64,000 nt of DNA, from contig NC_030855.1 of assembly GCF_000208745.1 (NCBI RefSeq), positions 8,635,693 to 8,699,692 of the forward strand, written 5' to 3'. The position numbers and the translations under genes are program-made. The stretch comes from Theobroma cacao (lineage: Eukaryota > Streptophyta > Magnoliopsida > Malvales > Malvaceae). The first letter of the stretch is position 1. Each line of letters begins with the position of its first letter. This document shows positions 9,910-20,850 of this stretch, one piece after another. The notes under the pieces are model-generated. The model worked only from the letters and a program-made list of their open reading frames with translations. It was not told the DNA's origin and made no database searches.

Positions 9910-9921
9910 TTCTTCCCCACT
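9910..9921 (-). other. C polypurine tract
   Basis: The minus strand reads AGTGGGGAAGAA directly before the 3' LTR. It is nearly identical to that of B. Confidence 0.88.
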
Positions 9922-9971
9922 TAAAGAAATTCGATACCCGAATTTAAATTCAACTATAAGGTAGCATACCT

Positions 9972-10460
9972 CTAAGCATCAAAGAGATGGGGATACTTTG
10001 TTCGCATCTCCTCCTCGGCTTCCCACGTTACGTCCTCGCTAGTGTGATTCTGCCACAACACTTTTACTGAGGCTACATCCTTTGAAAGAAGCTTTTTAAG
10101 TTGCCTCTCAAGGATAGCTATCGATTGCTCCTCATAGGTTAGATCATCTTGCAACTGAATGGTTTCATACCGTATTACATGTGATGGATCCGAGTTGTAC
10201 TTCCTGAGCATGGACACATGAAACACGGGGTGAATATTCGAAAGGTATGGCAGTAATGCCAAACGATATGCCACTGCTCCAACCCTTTCTAGGATCTCAA
10301 AGGGTCCTATATACCGAGGACTTAGTTTTCCTTTCTTGCCAAACCTCATTACCCGTTTAGTTGACGAAACCTTTTGGAATACATGATCTCCCACTTGGAA
10401 CTCCAAATCTCTCTGTCGGTTATCAGCATATGACTTTTGTCTACTTTGTGTTGTTAACAT
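9972..10460 (-). pseudogene. C integrase C-terminus with chromodomain
   Basis: It forms an open stretch of 162 codons. Residues about 40-70 carry the GPY/F-type module (SPRYIGPFEILERVGAVAYR), then 'HPVFHVSMLRKY', and the end is VKVLWQNHTSEDVTWEAEEE...PHLF, a chromodomain-like fold with conserved aromatic residues. Chromodomains of plant chromoviruses bind heterochromatin marks and steer integration in the nucleus (known for the family). Finding such elements inside a satellite agrees with this. This part is the best preserved of the polyprotein, but it is separated from the catalytic core by stops, so the protein is not made whole. Confidence 0.85.
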
Positions 10461-11290
10461 TCACTATCGAATCATATGTATCTTTTCAGTGGCGTCCTGT
10501 ACCAACTCAGGCCCCAAAAGTTTCCTTTCTCCCACCTCTAGCCATCCAATGGGTGACTTACATCTCCGTCCATATAATACCTCAAATGGTGCCATTTGGA
10601 TGCTAGTTTGGAAAGTGTTGTTTTAGGCAAATTCCACTAAGGGTAGATATTGATCCCACCTGACCCCAAGGTCTATCACACAAGCCCTCAACATATCTTC
10701 TAGTATCTGCATCATCCGTTCAGAATGTCCATCAGTCTGAGGGTGGAAAGCTGTGCTGAAATCTAACTTAGTGCCCAATGCTTCCTGCAACTTTCCCCAA
10801 AACCTACTAGTACACTGAGCTCCTCTGTCAGATACTATAGAAATGGGAATACCATGCAGTCGTACTATCTTATCCATATAAACTCGAGCATATTGGGCAG
10901 CACCATAAGTAGTCTTAACTAGAAGAAAATGGGCTGACTTTGTTAACCGGTCTACTACTATCCAAATTGAATCATAGCCGCCACTGGTTAGAGGTAAACC
11001 CATTACAAAGTCTATAGTAATATGCTCCCACTTCCACTCGAGTACTAGTAATGGCTGTAGTAGCCCTGCAAGCTTTTGATGCTCGGCCTTAACCTGTTGA
11101 CAAATCAGGCACTTGGAGACAAACTCAGCTACATCTCTCTTAAGTCCTTCCCACCAATACACCTCTTTCAAATATTAATACATCTTTGTAGCCCCTGGAT
11201 GTACCACATAAGCTGCCATGTGAGCTTCCTCCAATATTTCTCTCCTCAACCCGTCACCATCAGGCACATAAAGTCTGGTTCCATACCTCA
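10461..11290 (-). pseudogene. C integrase zinc-binding and DDE core
   Basis: The N-terminal HHCC module is visible as EEAHMAAYVVHPGATKMY ... CLICQQVKAEH. The catalytic core shows HITIDFVMGLP (first Asp), SIVSDRGAQCTSRFW (second Asp) and HPQTDGHSERMMQILEDMLR (Glu). This core would join element DNA to the target. An in-frame stop replaces the codon after KMY (near 11176), and another follows LPLVEFA (about 10621). Solo LTR C1 splits the frame just upstream of RYGTRLY. All three acidic residues remain, so decay is by stops and insertion and not by loss of the active site. Confidence 0.88.
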
Positions 11291-14200
11291 TGTCACGACT
11301 CGAAACTCCCCTCGAGCCCGTGACAACTGTCGCTGTGCCCCGATGGGCACTCATCTCTCGAAATGCCAACCGAAATCCCGTAAGGCTTAATATCAGTTTC
11401 TCTTTTCCCCGGTGAGTATCCGTTGCCAAATATTATGTTCTAAAGGATTTTGAGCTATTTCCAACTTAAAACTGATAAAATAAAAATTTTGTCTCATAAG
11501 GGCATTTTGGTATTTTTCCCAAAAATCTCAAAATCAGTTAAAAATGTAGTATGCAAGTGGAAAACACATATTTCATAATCAAAAATAATTTTGGATGTCT
11601 AAAACATTCGTTTAAAATGAAATTATGACTATTAGTATAAAATAAAAATATTCAATAAAATATTCAATTTTTCTCATAAAATAATATTTTAAGAACACTG
11701 CATAAATAATTTGTATAGCGTAAAAGTAAAATAAATTCATATATATTGTAATACAAATAATCAAGGTATAAAATTAAATTTGCAGTGACACGTGGGCCCA
11801 CGAACGACCAAAAGTATCTAGAGAGATAAACCTACATATTTTGAGGATGCCAATCCAATTGTAATCCTCGATGAAATGAGCTATCTACAGATTTTCCTTA
11901 GCCTAAAATGGGTGGAAAGGAGGGTGATGAGATTAGAAAATCCCAGTGAATAAACAAACACCATTTAAATCAGCTAAAGCCAAGTAAAAGGAGACAATTA
12001 AAATATCCCATCATTTTAAGTATTTCACAATTTAAAAATTCATCCCAACCCATGCAAACGGTTGTATTTCATTTAATTTCTCATTAAGGCTTATGACTTT
12101 CATAACATTTGGCTCATTCCATCAACTAGTACTCGATGACACCTTGATCAGAGGCGTACACTCGAGCCCGCCAAGGCTGTTAAAAATTTCATATACACGT
12201 AAAACATATTTTTAGTTTGTAAAATACAGCCATTCCTTGGCATTAGCGGAGTTCATCATCACGAGGTGGTTTGGCTTGACGTGAACTCTATCCATACCTC
12301 AGGAGATACCCTACGCACCTCTCCGACCGAGGTACATATATATATATATCCGGATTTCGTGCCCCTCTAATAGGCTGGTCCACAGAATCCATCTATTGTA
12401 GTAAGCTAAACCCACCATATAATAAATTTTTAACGGCATGACAGGGCTAATATACCCAGCCTGCAAGGGTAAAATAAAACAATTCATAAAACACAACCCA
12501 GCCAGTCATGCCAACACAATAACAATATATCATAAGCCATCAATTTCCAATCATAAATTTACAACATACCAATGGTCTCCAATTACTCTATTTTCAAAAT
12601 CGTTATTCAATTTCAAGACAATTTATAAAATCTTTTCATGTAAATACATTTTGTTTGTAAAACACAAAGATTTACCATTTAAACTCCTTTTCATAAAATT
12701 TCACCAAAATTGAATAAAAACATACTTTAGATAATAAAAATGATGGTAAAGTTACTCAGAATATCCAGAGTGGGGATTTTCGAAATACTAAGACTAATGT
12801 TCCTCAAGTACAATTCCCTTACCTTTATCGGAGGACTCACCACCTTGACACAGTACAAAATCGAGAAATTCACCACATTGTTACTAAATTGAAATTAAAC
12901 TAATTTAGACTACTAATGTATGATATGGAACGCAAAAGGTCTAAATTTTGCCTAAACACCGTATTGACCTATTTCAATCTTTTACCCGATAAATTGAAAT
13001 ACGCATCCAATTTAGCTCCAATTGATCCCATTTCTTTTTCTAATGCTTCAAATCACCAATGTCCATCCAAATAACCCAAAAATCAGCAAAGCCACNCATT
13101 ATTTTTCTAGGCTCATAATTCATTATTCCTTAACCAATTCTCCTAGAATAAAATCAAACTCATCCTCACTCACTACATGGTAAATTCAGCCATTAATGGT
13201 TGGGGGAGAAAATAAATTCTTTTCTTGTTGTTTTGTTTCTAAATATGCTAAACTAACTAAAAACACTAACATAAATTAAAATCAAATAAATCCAACAACT
13301 TTCTCTCTCCTAACCCATTTTTTCAGAATTGAATTCATCATGAAAACATGTAATTTAATCATGGAAAATAAAGAGAAATGCTTGGGAATAAGAAAACTCA
13401 AGCTTAATAGAAAAAATCTTACATTTTTCACTTAATTTCCTTAAAAATTCACACTTTTCCTTTGATTTTCTTTCTCTAGGGTTTGGTTTTTATTTTCTCT
13501 CTGTTCTTGCTGGTTTTGCCAACCATGGGGTGGAAGATGGGCTGGTTTTTGTGCCTTTTAAAAAGGAAAAATAATAAATTAATAAAGGCATGACACATGG
13601 CATCATGTCATTGGCCCGTTTTTTAAACTTTAAAAATTTTAATCCTTTTTATCTCCACCACACAATTAGTCAATGGTCAAAATGAGGATAAGGGAAGACC
13701 ATGTGCTGGACAAATGTCCTGATGGTGGAAAATTACTGTTTTGCCCATGGGGTGGCAAAATTACCATTTTACCCCTATACTTCGAAAAATACGAAGAGTA
13801 AATTTTTTTCACTTTTTAATCCTCAAATCATACTCCAATAAGTCAAATGGGGCTAAAAAGCTTTTTTAAAAATTCTCGTTTTGTCCTTAGATGGCAAATG
13901 ATCATTTTGCCCCTAGATAGTGAAAATTCTAGTTTGACTCCAAATTGATCTTCGAACTCCAATTTACCATATTAAACCATTCTGGGACTTTAATATTCTT
14001 AATTTCATCTTAAATTCTCTATTTGATCTAGTTCGAGGCTTAAATCAACTTTGTTGTACCTCTAGGTACAATACCGACTTTTGTAAATTTTTCGGGACTC
14101 TTCTAGCATGCAAACATGCTATCCATCACATGTATGTCATGACAAGTATTTTATAGAGTCAAGCTAGACATCTTTTCCCCTACTTGGATCAACCATATGA

Positions 14201-14384
14201 TCCTTCTTCATGTCTGATTTCGACATCCGACTAAATATTAATATTTTAATATTATTTTATTAATCAAATATTATTTTATTCTAAAAATTTTATCTTGTCT
14301 CTTTGGTTCCCAAAGTTCCTTATTATGCCTCAATTCGCATCCGACCAACTTTATTTATCACCATATCAAAGTATGAGGCATTGC
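11291..14384 (-). mobile_element. C1: solo LTR (3094 bp) with family III prefix, inside C integrase
   Basis: The TSD CCTCA is exact (11286-11290 and 14385-14389), and element G shows the uninterrupted site near 58010. Read on the minus strand, the first 214 bp (14384-14171) resemble the start of E and the first part of F. At 14170 a family I LTR start follows (TGTCTAGCTTGACTC, compare TGTCAAGCCCGACTC), and it ends GAGTCGTGACA at 11291. There is no internal domain, so it is a solo LTR. There is one unknown base at 13096. Confidence 0.9.
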
Positions 14385-14389
14385 ACCTC

Positions 14390-15000
14390 AACACTCCATC
14401 TGTGCCTTTGGTAAATATTTTTCCTTTCCATCTTTAAGGATCCTTTAAGGCCTTAGCCACAAACTCATCTTTACCATGTGCTTCTTTAATCCTGTCCACT
14501 AAAATAGGCCGCACTCTAAAATGTGCTAGCAATGTATTTGTCTCCACAACTTCCAAATGCACACCCATGTCTCCTAAGCTATGGATCTCCCTAACCAAGG
14601 ATCTCCTATCTGTAGAAATGTGTGCCAAGCTTCCCATTGATTTTTGACTCAAGGCATCCGCCATTACATTGGCCTTATCGGGATGGTAAAGAATAGTACA
14701 ATCATAATCCTTTAGCAACTCCATCCATCTATGTTGCCGTAAGTTAAGATCCCTCTGTTGAAATATATACTTCAGACTTTTGTGGTCCGTGTATATCTCG
14801 TAAGTCCCACCGTACAAGTAATGTCTCTAAATCTTTAAGGCAAATACGATTACTGCCATCTCCAAATCGTGTATGGGGCAATTCAGCTCATGCCTTTTAA
14901 GTTTCCTAGATGCATACGCAATCATCTTCCCATGTTGCATTAATACACACCCTAAACCAACCACCGATGCATCACAAAACACCGTATAACCCCTCATGCC
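14390..15000 (-). pseudogene. C RNase H domain and link to integrase
   Basis: RNase H would remove the RNA strand during reverse transcription. Reading down from 15000, the catalytic acids are visible in [11 protein letters not shown] (Asp), [12 protein letters not shown] (Glu) and [12 protein letters not shown] (Asp), followed by [18 protein letters not shown], which is characteristic of gypsy elements. A stop replaces the Trp of 'KIWRHYL' near 14830 (TAG in C, intact in G at 58450). The linker continues to the C1 insertion at 14384. The family match is strong, but the frame is broken. Confidence 0.87.
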
Positions 15001-16082
15001 TTACAGTAGGTTTAACATTGGAGCTGTGGTGAGACATGCCTTAAGCTTCTCAAAGCTATCCTCACAAGCATCAAACCACTTAAATTTTGTATCCTTATGT
15101 CTCAGCTTAGTCAAAGGGGAGACTATTTTGGAGAAGTCCTTCACAAAGCGACGATAATAGCCATCCAAACCCACAAAGCTTCTAATCTCCGTAACTAACG
15201 TTGGCCTTGGCCATTTTTCCACTGCTTCAATTTTCTTTGAATCAACTTGTACCCCGTCCTTAGATACCACATGTCCCAACAATGCAACGCTTTCAAGCCA
15301 AAACTCACACTTGGAGAACTTGGCAGACAATTGATGTTCTCTCAAAATTTGGAGCACTATCTTAAGATGTTGCTCATGCTCCTCCCTACTCCTCGAGTAG
15401 ATCAAGATATCATCAATAAACACTACCACGAACTTGGCCAAATAGGGCTTGAACACTCGATTCATAAAATCCATAAAGGTTGTAGGAGCATTCGTGAGCC
15501 CAAATGACATCACTAAAAACTCATAGTGCCCATATCTGGTTCAAAATGTAGTCTTGGGTATATCTTCATTCCGGATCCTCAATTGATGGTACCCAGATCA
15601 CAAATCTATCTTAGAGAAACATTGTGCTCCTTGTAGTTGATCAAATAATCATCTATTCTTGGGAGAGGATACTTATTCTTCACCGTCACTTTATTAAGCT
15701 GTCGATAATCAATGCACAACCTAAGTGACCCATATTTCTTCTTTACAAATAACACCGGTGCTCCCCATGGGGATACACTAGGACGGATGAAGCCTTTATC
15801 CAACAAATCCTCTAATTGATCCTTAAGCTCTTTAAGTTCTGCAGGTGCCATTCTATATGGGGGTATGGATATAGGTCTAGTTTCGGGAATTAAATCTATG
15901 CGAAATTTAATCTCCCTCTTAGGAGGCAAACTTGGTAGCTCCTCGGGAAATACATCCACAAACTCCTTCACCACTGACACTTGACTTACATCTCCAACCT
16001 TCGCCTGAGTATCCCTTACCACAGCCAAGTAATCTATACAACCTTGTCGTAATAATCTTCTGGCAGATATGATCGATATCAA
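15001..16082 (-). pseudogene. C reverse transcriptase
   Basis: The N-terminal half (16082-15606) contains [38 protein letters not shown] and [20 protein letters not shown]. The C-terminal half (15513-15001) contains [17 protein letters not shown] and the active-site box [12 protein letters not shown] (Phe-Ile-Asp-Asp), then [15 protein letters not shown] and [11 protein letters not shown]. These are the standard motifs of the Ty3/gypsy RT palm and fingers. A frameshift between the halves, around 15520-15640, removes the first catalytic Asp region ('TIDL' in G) from frame. The gene is inactive, but its identity is certain. Confidence 0.92.
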
Positions 16083-16448
16083 ATTGGTTAAAGCATTACT
16101 CTTATCCCCCTAAATACTAAATCATGGTTCACCGGGGAAATCGAATCTAACCAATTTATGATAGCAGTCCACACTAGCATGGTAGGGTGATAACTAATCC
16201 GTCCCTAAGATCACATCAAAGTCTAAGGTGTCTAGCACCACTAGATTCACCGAAGTGTCTTTGTCCTTGACTTGCACTACACAAGACTCATATTCCCATT
16301 CAGCCACAAATACCTCCTTTAAAGGAGTAGACACCATTAATTGTTCCTCTCTCCTAACACGATCTCTACCTAAACGAGATGCAAAACATCGAGAGATAAA
16401 AGAATGGGTAGCCTAGGATAAAATAAGACTTGAACATTCATATCACAA
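16083..16448 (-). pseudogene. C aspartic protease
   Basis: This would be the retroviral-type protease that cuts Gag-Pol. The frame reads VLFYP at the active site, where the family has VLFDxG, so the catalytic Asp is replaced by Tyr. A frameshift follows, after which [15 protein letters not shown] continues in another frame. Downstream, 'STPLKEVFVAEWEYES', 'KDKDTSVNLVVLDTLDFDV' and 'SPYHASVDCYHKLVRFDFP' match G (59736-60098). It is dead by both mutation and frameshift. Confidence 0.8.
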
Positions 16449-17932
16449 ACTAAAAGAATACTTGAGACCACGACATTGGATGTTTGGGCCTCCTGCTGTG
16501 TTAAAGCAAACACCCTCGCTCGCCCTCTACCAACAGAACTCTGATGTTCGGACCTAGATGGCCTGCCCTGAGAGGAAGTACCAGCACCTCTACCTCTCGA
16601 TCTAGTAGTCTCCCGACCAGATGAGGCAGCAACTAAAGGAGCAGACGAAGTTGGCTAGGTGGAACCACGAGCAAACTCTTGTGATTGATGAGCCATCGGA
16701 CAATTCCTCGTAATGTGTCCAGGTTGACCACGCCTATAACAAACTGCCACAGTATGTAAGCATCGTCCATTGTGTCTCCTCCCACAGGTTTTACAAAGGT
16801 GGATAACTTGACTACTCTGTCTCGAATCTTGTTGCCTCATAGCATTGAAAGTTCTCTATCTTGTCCCAACACTAGCATTAGGCAAGTCACTCCCCTGTTG
16901 GGATAATCGTGAATTCCTCTGTGGACCTTGACGGCTAGAAAATGAACCACTATTGCTAAAATCCTTACGGCCCTGATAAGCCTCTATCTTGGCCTTTTTT
17001 GCTCTATCCCTCGCAGCCCTACTCTTACTGGTCCTCATCTCAATTCGCTGAGCATAATCTACTACTGCAGAATAGGTAGTGAAATCTCGAGATGCCACGG
17101 CCCTAAACAGTGGCTCTACTAACCCATCCACAAACCTTTGAATCTTCATCTCCTCAGTAGAAACGAAGTTGGGAGCATACTAAGACAATTGCTTGAACTT
17201 GATGTCATACTCCGACACCATCATACTCGAATCCTGAACCAAAGTCTCAAACTCCATAACTCTAGCATTACGTACACTGAGTGGTAAGAATCGATCCAAG
17301 AAGGCTGTACTGAACTCACCCCAAGTCAATGATGCTGTATTTGTTGATTTGCCTCTATATAAAGAGCTATACCACTCTTGTGCAACATCTTCTAATCTGA
17401 AAGTGGCTAGCTCAACTGATCGGACACTAGAGCATCCTAAAGCTTTACATATTTTCTCCATCTTATCCAAGAAAACTTGGGGTTTCTCCGATGCATCAGA
17501 CCCTGAAAATGATGGAGGCTTAAGCTTCAAGAAATTGGGAAGAGAAATCTCTAAGTGACCCCTCTCAACCTCACGATATTAGCGATCGACCTATCCTTGG
17601 GAGCTAGGGGATTCTTGTATTGTAGGTCTCCCCTCTACTACCCTCTGTATATCCTCCATACGGGTCGCCATCATCTCTACAACCCGGTTGACTCCCTATA
17701 GGCCTGCCGCCAAATCCTCAATGGTAATACCCTCAACTGGGTGTCTATCTACATCACCTGAGGACTGTCCCTCTTTTTGCCTACTCACAAGTGTATCCGC
17801 CCTCACCGGCCTAGTGGCTCTGCCACGTCTACCTCGGCCTCTCCGGGTGGATGCTAGTGACCTATCTGCCATCTCAATAGAAGCATCTTACTCCTCCATC
17901 TGTCTTGAGGCGGCTCGTGTCTTAGGTGGCAT
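16449..17932 (-). pseudogene. gag: C gag
   Basis: The start MPPKTRAASRQMEE (ATG at 17932-17930) is followed by a TAA where B and G have a Gln codon. The capsid core lies in 17530-17180 ([20 protein letters not shown] ... [21 protein letters not shown]) and continues in 17149-16856. Two cysteine clusters follow in 16840-16655: [12 protein letters not shown], and the nucleocapsid zinc knuckle [14 protein letters not shown], whose second Cys has become Arg (G keeps CFLCGQLGHMKRSC). Several further stops break the frame, including a TAG after FARGST. There is no stop specific to a gag end, so gag and pol were one frame, as is common in this group. Confidence 0.87.
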
Positions 17933-18142
17933 TCTTACCTAGACAAGAGCAAACACCTATTATTAAACACATATTATAACCATACTTAAGGCAAAAATGT
18001 GGTTTCTAAGATAGGGAATCTATGCGGTCCCTTGGTTGTAAAATGTACCGCGGTTCACACTTCACAACCGAAGATCCCACATAAAAACCCAACTCTTCGC
18101 TGGACTAACAAAATGAAGTCTTAGGACCTAGACAAACCTAGA

Positions 18143-18154
18143 GCTTTGATACCA
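18143..18154 (-). other. C primer-binding site
   Basis: The plus strand reads GCTTTGATACCA, so the site is TGGTATCAAAGC, one mismatch from the tRNA-iMet complement. It lies 4 bp inside the 5' LTR end. The leader from 17933 to here holds no gene. Confidence 0.88.
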
Positions 18155-18784
18155 ACATTGTCACGACCCAATTTTTGGGCCATGACTGGCTCATTCGCCC
18201 AATGAACGTAGTCCACTAAGCCCAAGCAAGCCTATTAATCTGATATGTTCATCATTCCATCATAAACTGCTAAGTCACATTTCATAACCTAGAATCAAAA
18301 TATTACTACACATTGCCAACTCATACTGGCATACCAAACAAGTGTATATACATTATCTACAACATATATCTTAACAATTTACATTAGGTTCGTCTATACT
18401 CAACAAAATAATACTCGACTTCCAGGGGAGGGACTCAAACGAATGTACAGCTACTGAATACCGAGACATCTACCAAAATATGGACACAAATCTACAACGA
18501 CACCTTGTCCTAGTTACCGATTGCCTCGTGATCTTAAAACATGAATTTGAAAATGGCGAGTATAAACCCAATGAGTAAACAAGGAAGGGAACAAGCAACA
18601 ATTAGGGAGAATTTAAAATCATGATGCACTTGTTTCAAAACAATGCAATTTAGTTCCATTCATATTAAAAACCCTTCATCAAGCTCTTAAATATAAATCA
18701 CTTGGTCATGAGGAACCCATACATAACCAAAAATTTGAAAAATGAAAGCTTCAGTGATACACCAACAGGTCCAATGAGAGGACG

Positions 18785-19204
18785 ACTCTTTGCTGCGGTG
18801 GAAAGGCATTCTCGCTGCAGCGACGTTGAGATTTAGTTATTAACCGAACGAGGATTTCTCAACTGGCTGAGGGTTTCTCACTAAACCTCTTCATTTTTAA
18901 CTTAACTCATTTAGTCCTTAATGTTGGAAGTCCATGCTCAGATATGGTAGCAAAGAACTAAAAAGTAAGGCAGCAATTGAACAAGATTTGAGACAAAACA
19001 GAAAGTTTTTTGCTGCAGCGAGATTCAATCTCGCTGCAGTGAAATTGTAACCTAGAAACAAAAGTTTCTCGCTACAGTAAAATGCTACAGTGACTTTCTT
19101 GCTGCAGCGAAATTCATTCTCGCTGTAGCGAGATCCAAATCTGGGAAAAATCTCATAACCCGAGAGTTTCTCGCTGTAGCGAAAATGATTCTCGCTACAG
19201 CAAG
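18785..19204. repeat. Palindrome-pair array, C 5' LTR
   Basis: Decayed CTCGCTGCAGCGAG copies lie near 18795-18822 and between 19010 and 19204. One pair (about 19040-19080) is absent from the 3' LTR. Most changes are C to T or G to A within the motif. Confidence 0.82.
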
Positions 19205-19424
19205 ATACAAGGCACTAAGAGAAAAGTTTCCCCTCACTCAACAAAAAGGCCATCCTGCTAAACCAATAAAATCAACATACAACACATGAAATTTCCTAAA
19301 GTCCAATGTATCAAATTTCTCATATATGTCAATCATATATCACATTCAAAAGTTTTCATTTCATAAGTCTAGATATGCATAATTACATAGATAAACATCA
19401 ACATCATCATAATCACTCCCGGCT

Positions 19425-19670
19425 CATGTACATCCCCCTATATCGTGCACATAGCCGGCACCATCGTGTGCATTCCCCCACATCGTGCACAATTAGTGCC
19501 ATCTTGTACATCCCTCCACATCGTGCACACGGGCACTATCATCATCTATCTCTCACGCCACCATCATCACCGGCATGTGCATTCCCCACATCATGCACGC
19601 ACATGGTTACAGTCATTATACACAATATCATTCATCATGCACAACACACACACATATATATATATATATC
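19425..19670. repeat. 38-40 bp minisatellite, C 5' LTR
   Basis: CGTGCAC words at 19444, 19484 and 19522 mark units 40 and 38 bp apart, of the type 'acatcgtgcacatagccggc'. An ACAC run and a TATATA run follow. Confidence 0.75.
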
Positions 19671-20450
19671 ATCATAATACAATAGTGCATGAATCCATAG
19701 CAATCACATATTACAACATAAAACCATTTTGCAAAAGCTTGCTCCCAAGGCACTTGTTTTAATGAAAAGTTTGATAATTCATTCAAATGGGTGGCAAATA
19801 CATTATATTTCCCAAAACAAGTTTTTAAGGCAGTCCACTCACCGATTTATTGTTGAGCTTTTAGTGGACTCTAATTCCCCTAATGATCCAATTGGAAGGA
19901 TTGGACTTCATTAGAACCTAGGATCACATTAGCAAAAACAATAGGTCAATTCACACATTATGAACCCTAAAAGCTATCTCTAAGCTAGCTTTCAATTGCC
20001 ACATTAAATGGCTATCTATGTCCACTATCTTAATCACTAAAAAAGTAATGAGCATACTCAACAATAAAATAGCTCTTAATCTAAATTACTAGTCATTATT
20101 TATAGCTAAAAATCAAGCTTGGTTCATCAGTCACCCTAAGGTTCCTTTGTAGTTGAATTCTCATCCAATAGCTTCCAAATTAATTGGTTAATTCTCTCTT
20201 TCTCTCTCTAGAACGCCCAACTAGTGAGAGAAAGTTTGGAAATAAGATTTACCAAAGTTTTTGAAGTGAGAGAGTGAAAGAATTAAAGAGTTCTAGTCAA
20301 AAAGGTTCAAAGGTATGAAAACTAGAGCTAGAGAGAGAAAATTATGCAAGCTCCATATCAAGCTTCCATGGAGTTTTGAAGAAACGTGAGAGAGAAGAAG
20401 AAGAAGGAGACAAGTTGCTGGAAAATCTATAGAAGCTGCTAGAAATTCAA

Positions 20451-20460
20451 GATATTTATA
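20451..20460 (-). promoter_or_regulatory. TATA box of C 5' LTR
   Basis: TATAAATATC on the minus strand, 390-400 bp into the LTR. It is the promoter position that would drive the genomic RNA of C. Confidence 0.62.
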
Positions 20461-20850
20461 GCCAATCTTATCCATTCCCTTAAAATTACGAAAATGCCCC
20501 TCCACCAATGAACTTATTCTCTTCCAATCTTTTATGCAATCTTTTTGCTCTTTTAACACTGGGATAAGGTTCATAATGGTCTAAACATACTCGGGTTCAT
20601 AAAAACTTAAAATTTTAACCCGAGGTGAAAAATGACCATTTTGCCCTTCTTATGAAAATTATTGAAACTTTTAGTTTTCTTCGTGTTTTCATCAGTACAC
20701 ATCATTTTATGCTATCTTATACCTATTTAGACCTTAAAATATCATAAAACTTTCTTCTGGGAGCTTGTTAGAGAAAATGACGAAACTACCCCTAGCTCAT
20801 ATTATTACATCTATGCTTAGTTACAAGCCTAAAGAGGTTGGGGTCTCACA

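Larger units (their letters stand above)
7406..20850 (-). mobile_element. Element C: full-length chromovirus (Ty3/gypsy), interrupted
   Basis: On the minus strand: 5' LTR 20850-18159, PBS 18154-18143, a single gag-pro-RT-RH-IN-chromodomain frame 17932-9972, polypurine tract 9921-9910, 3' LTR 9909-7406. The TSD is TTTTT (7401-7405 and 20851-20855) and the satellite closes in phase across it. The domain order (integrase last) is Ty3/gypsy. The chromodomain-like tail and long LTRs fit the Tekay/Del clade, which is an inference from family knowledge. Many stops and frameshifts, plus the C1 insertion, make it inactive. Confidence 0.93.
18159..20850 (-). repeat. C 5' LTR (2692 bp, family II)
   Basis: On the plus strand it starts TGTCACGACCC and ends GGTCTCACA. 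It is collinear with 7406-9909 except for extra minisatellite units and extra palindrome-derived words. Confidence 0.93.

Noticed and set aside
10361..10606. Plus-strand frames opposite integrase and RT of C and G
   Set aside because: They are antisense shadows of recognised pol domains on the minus strand.
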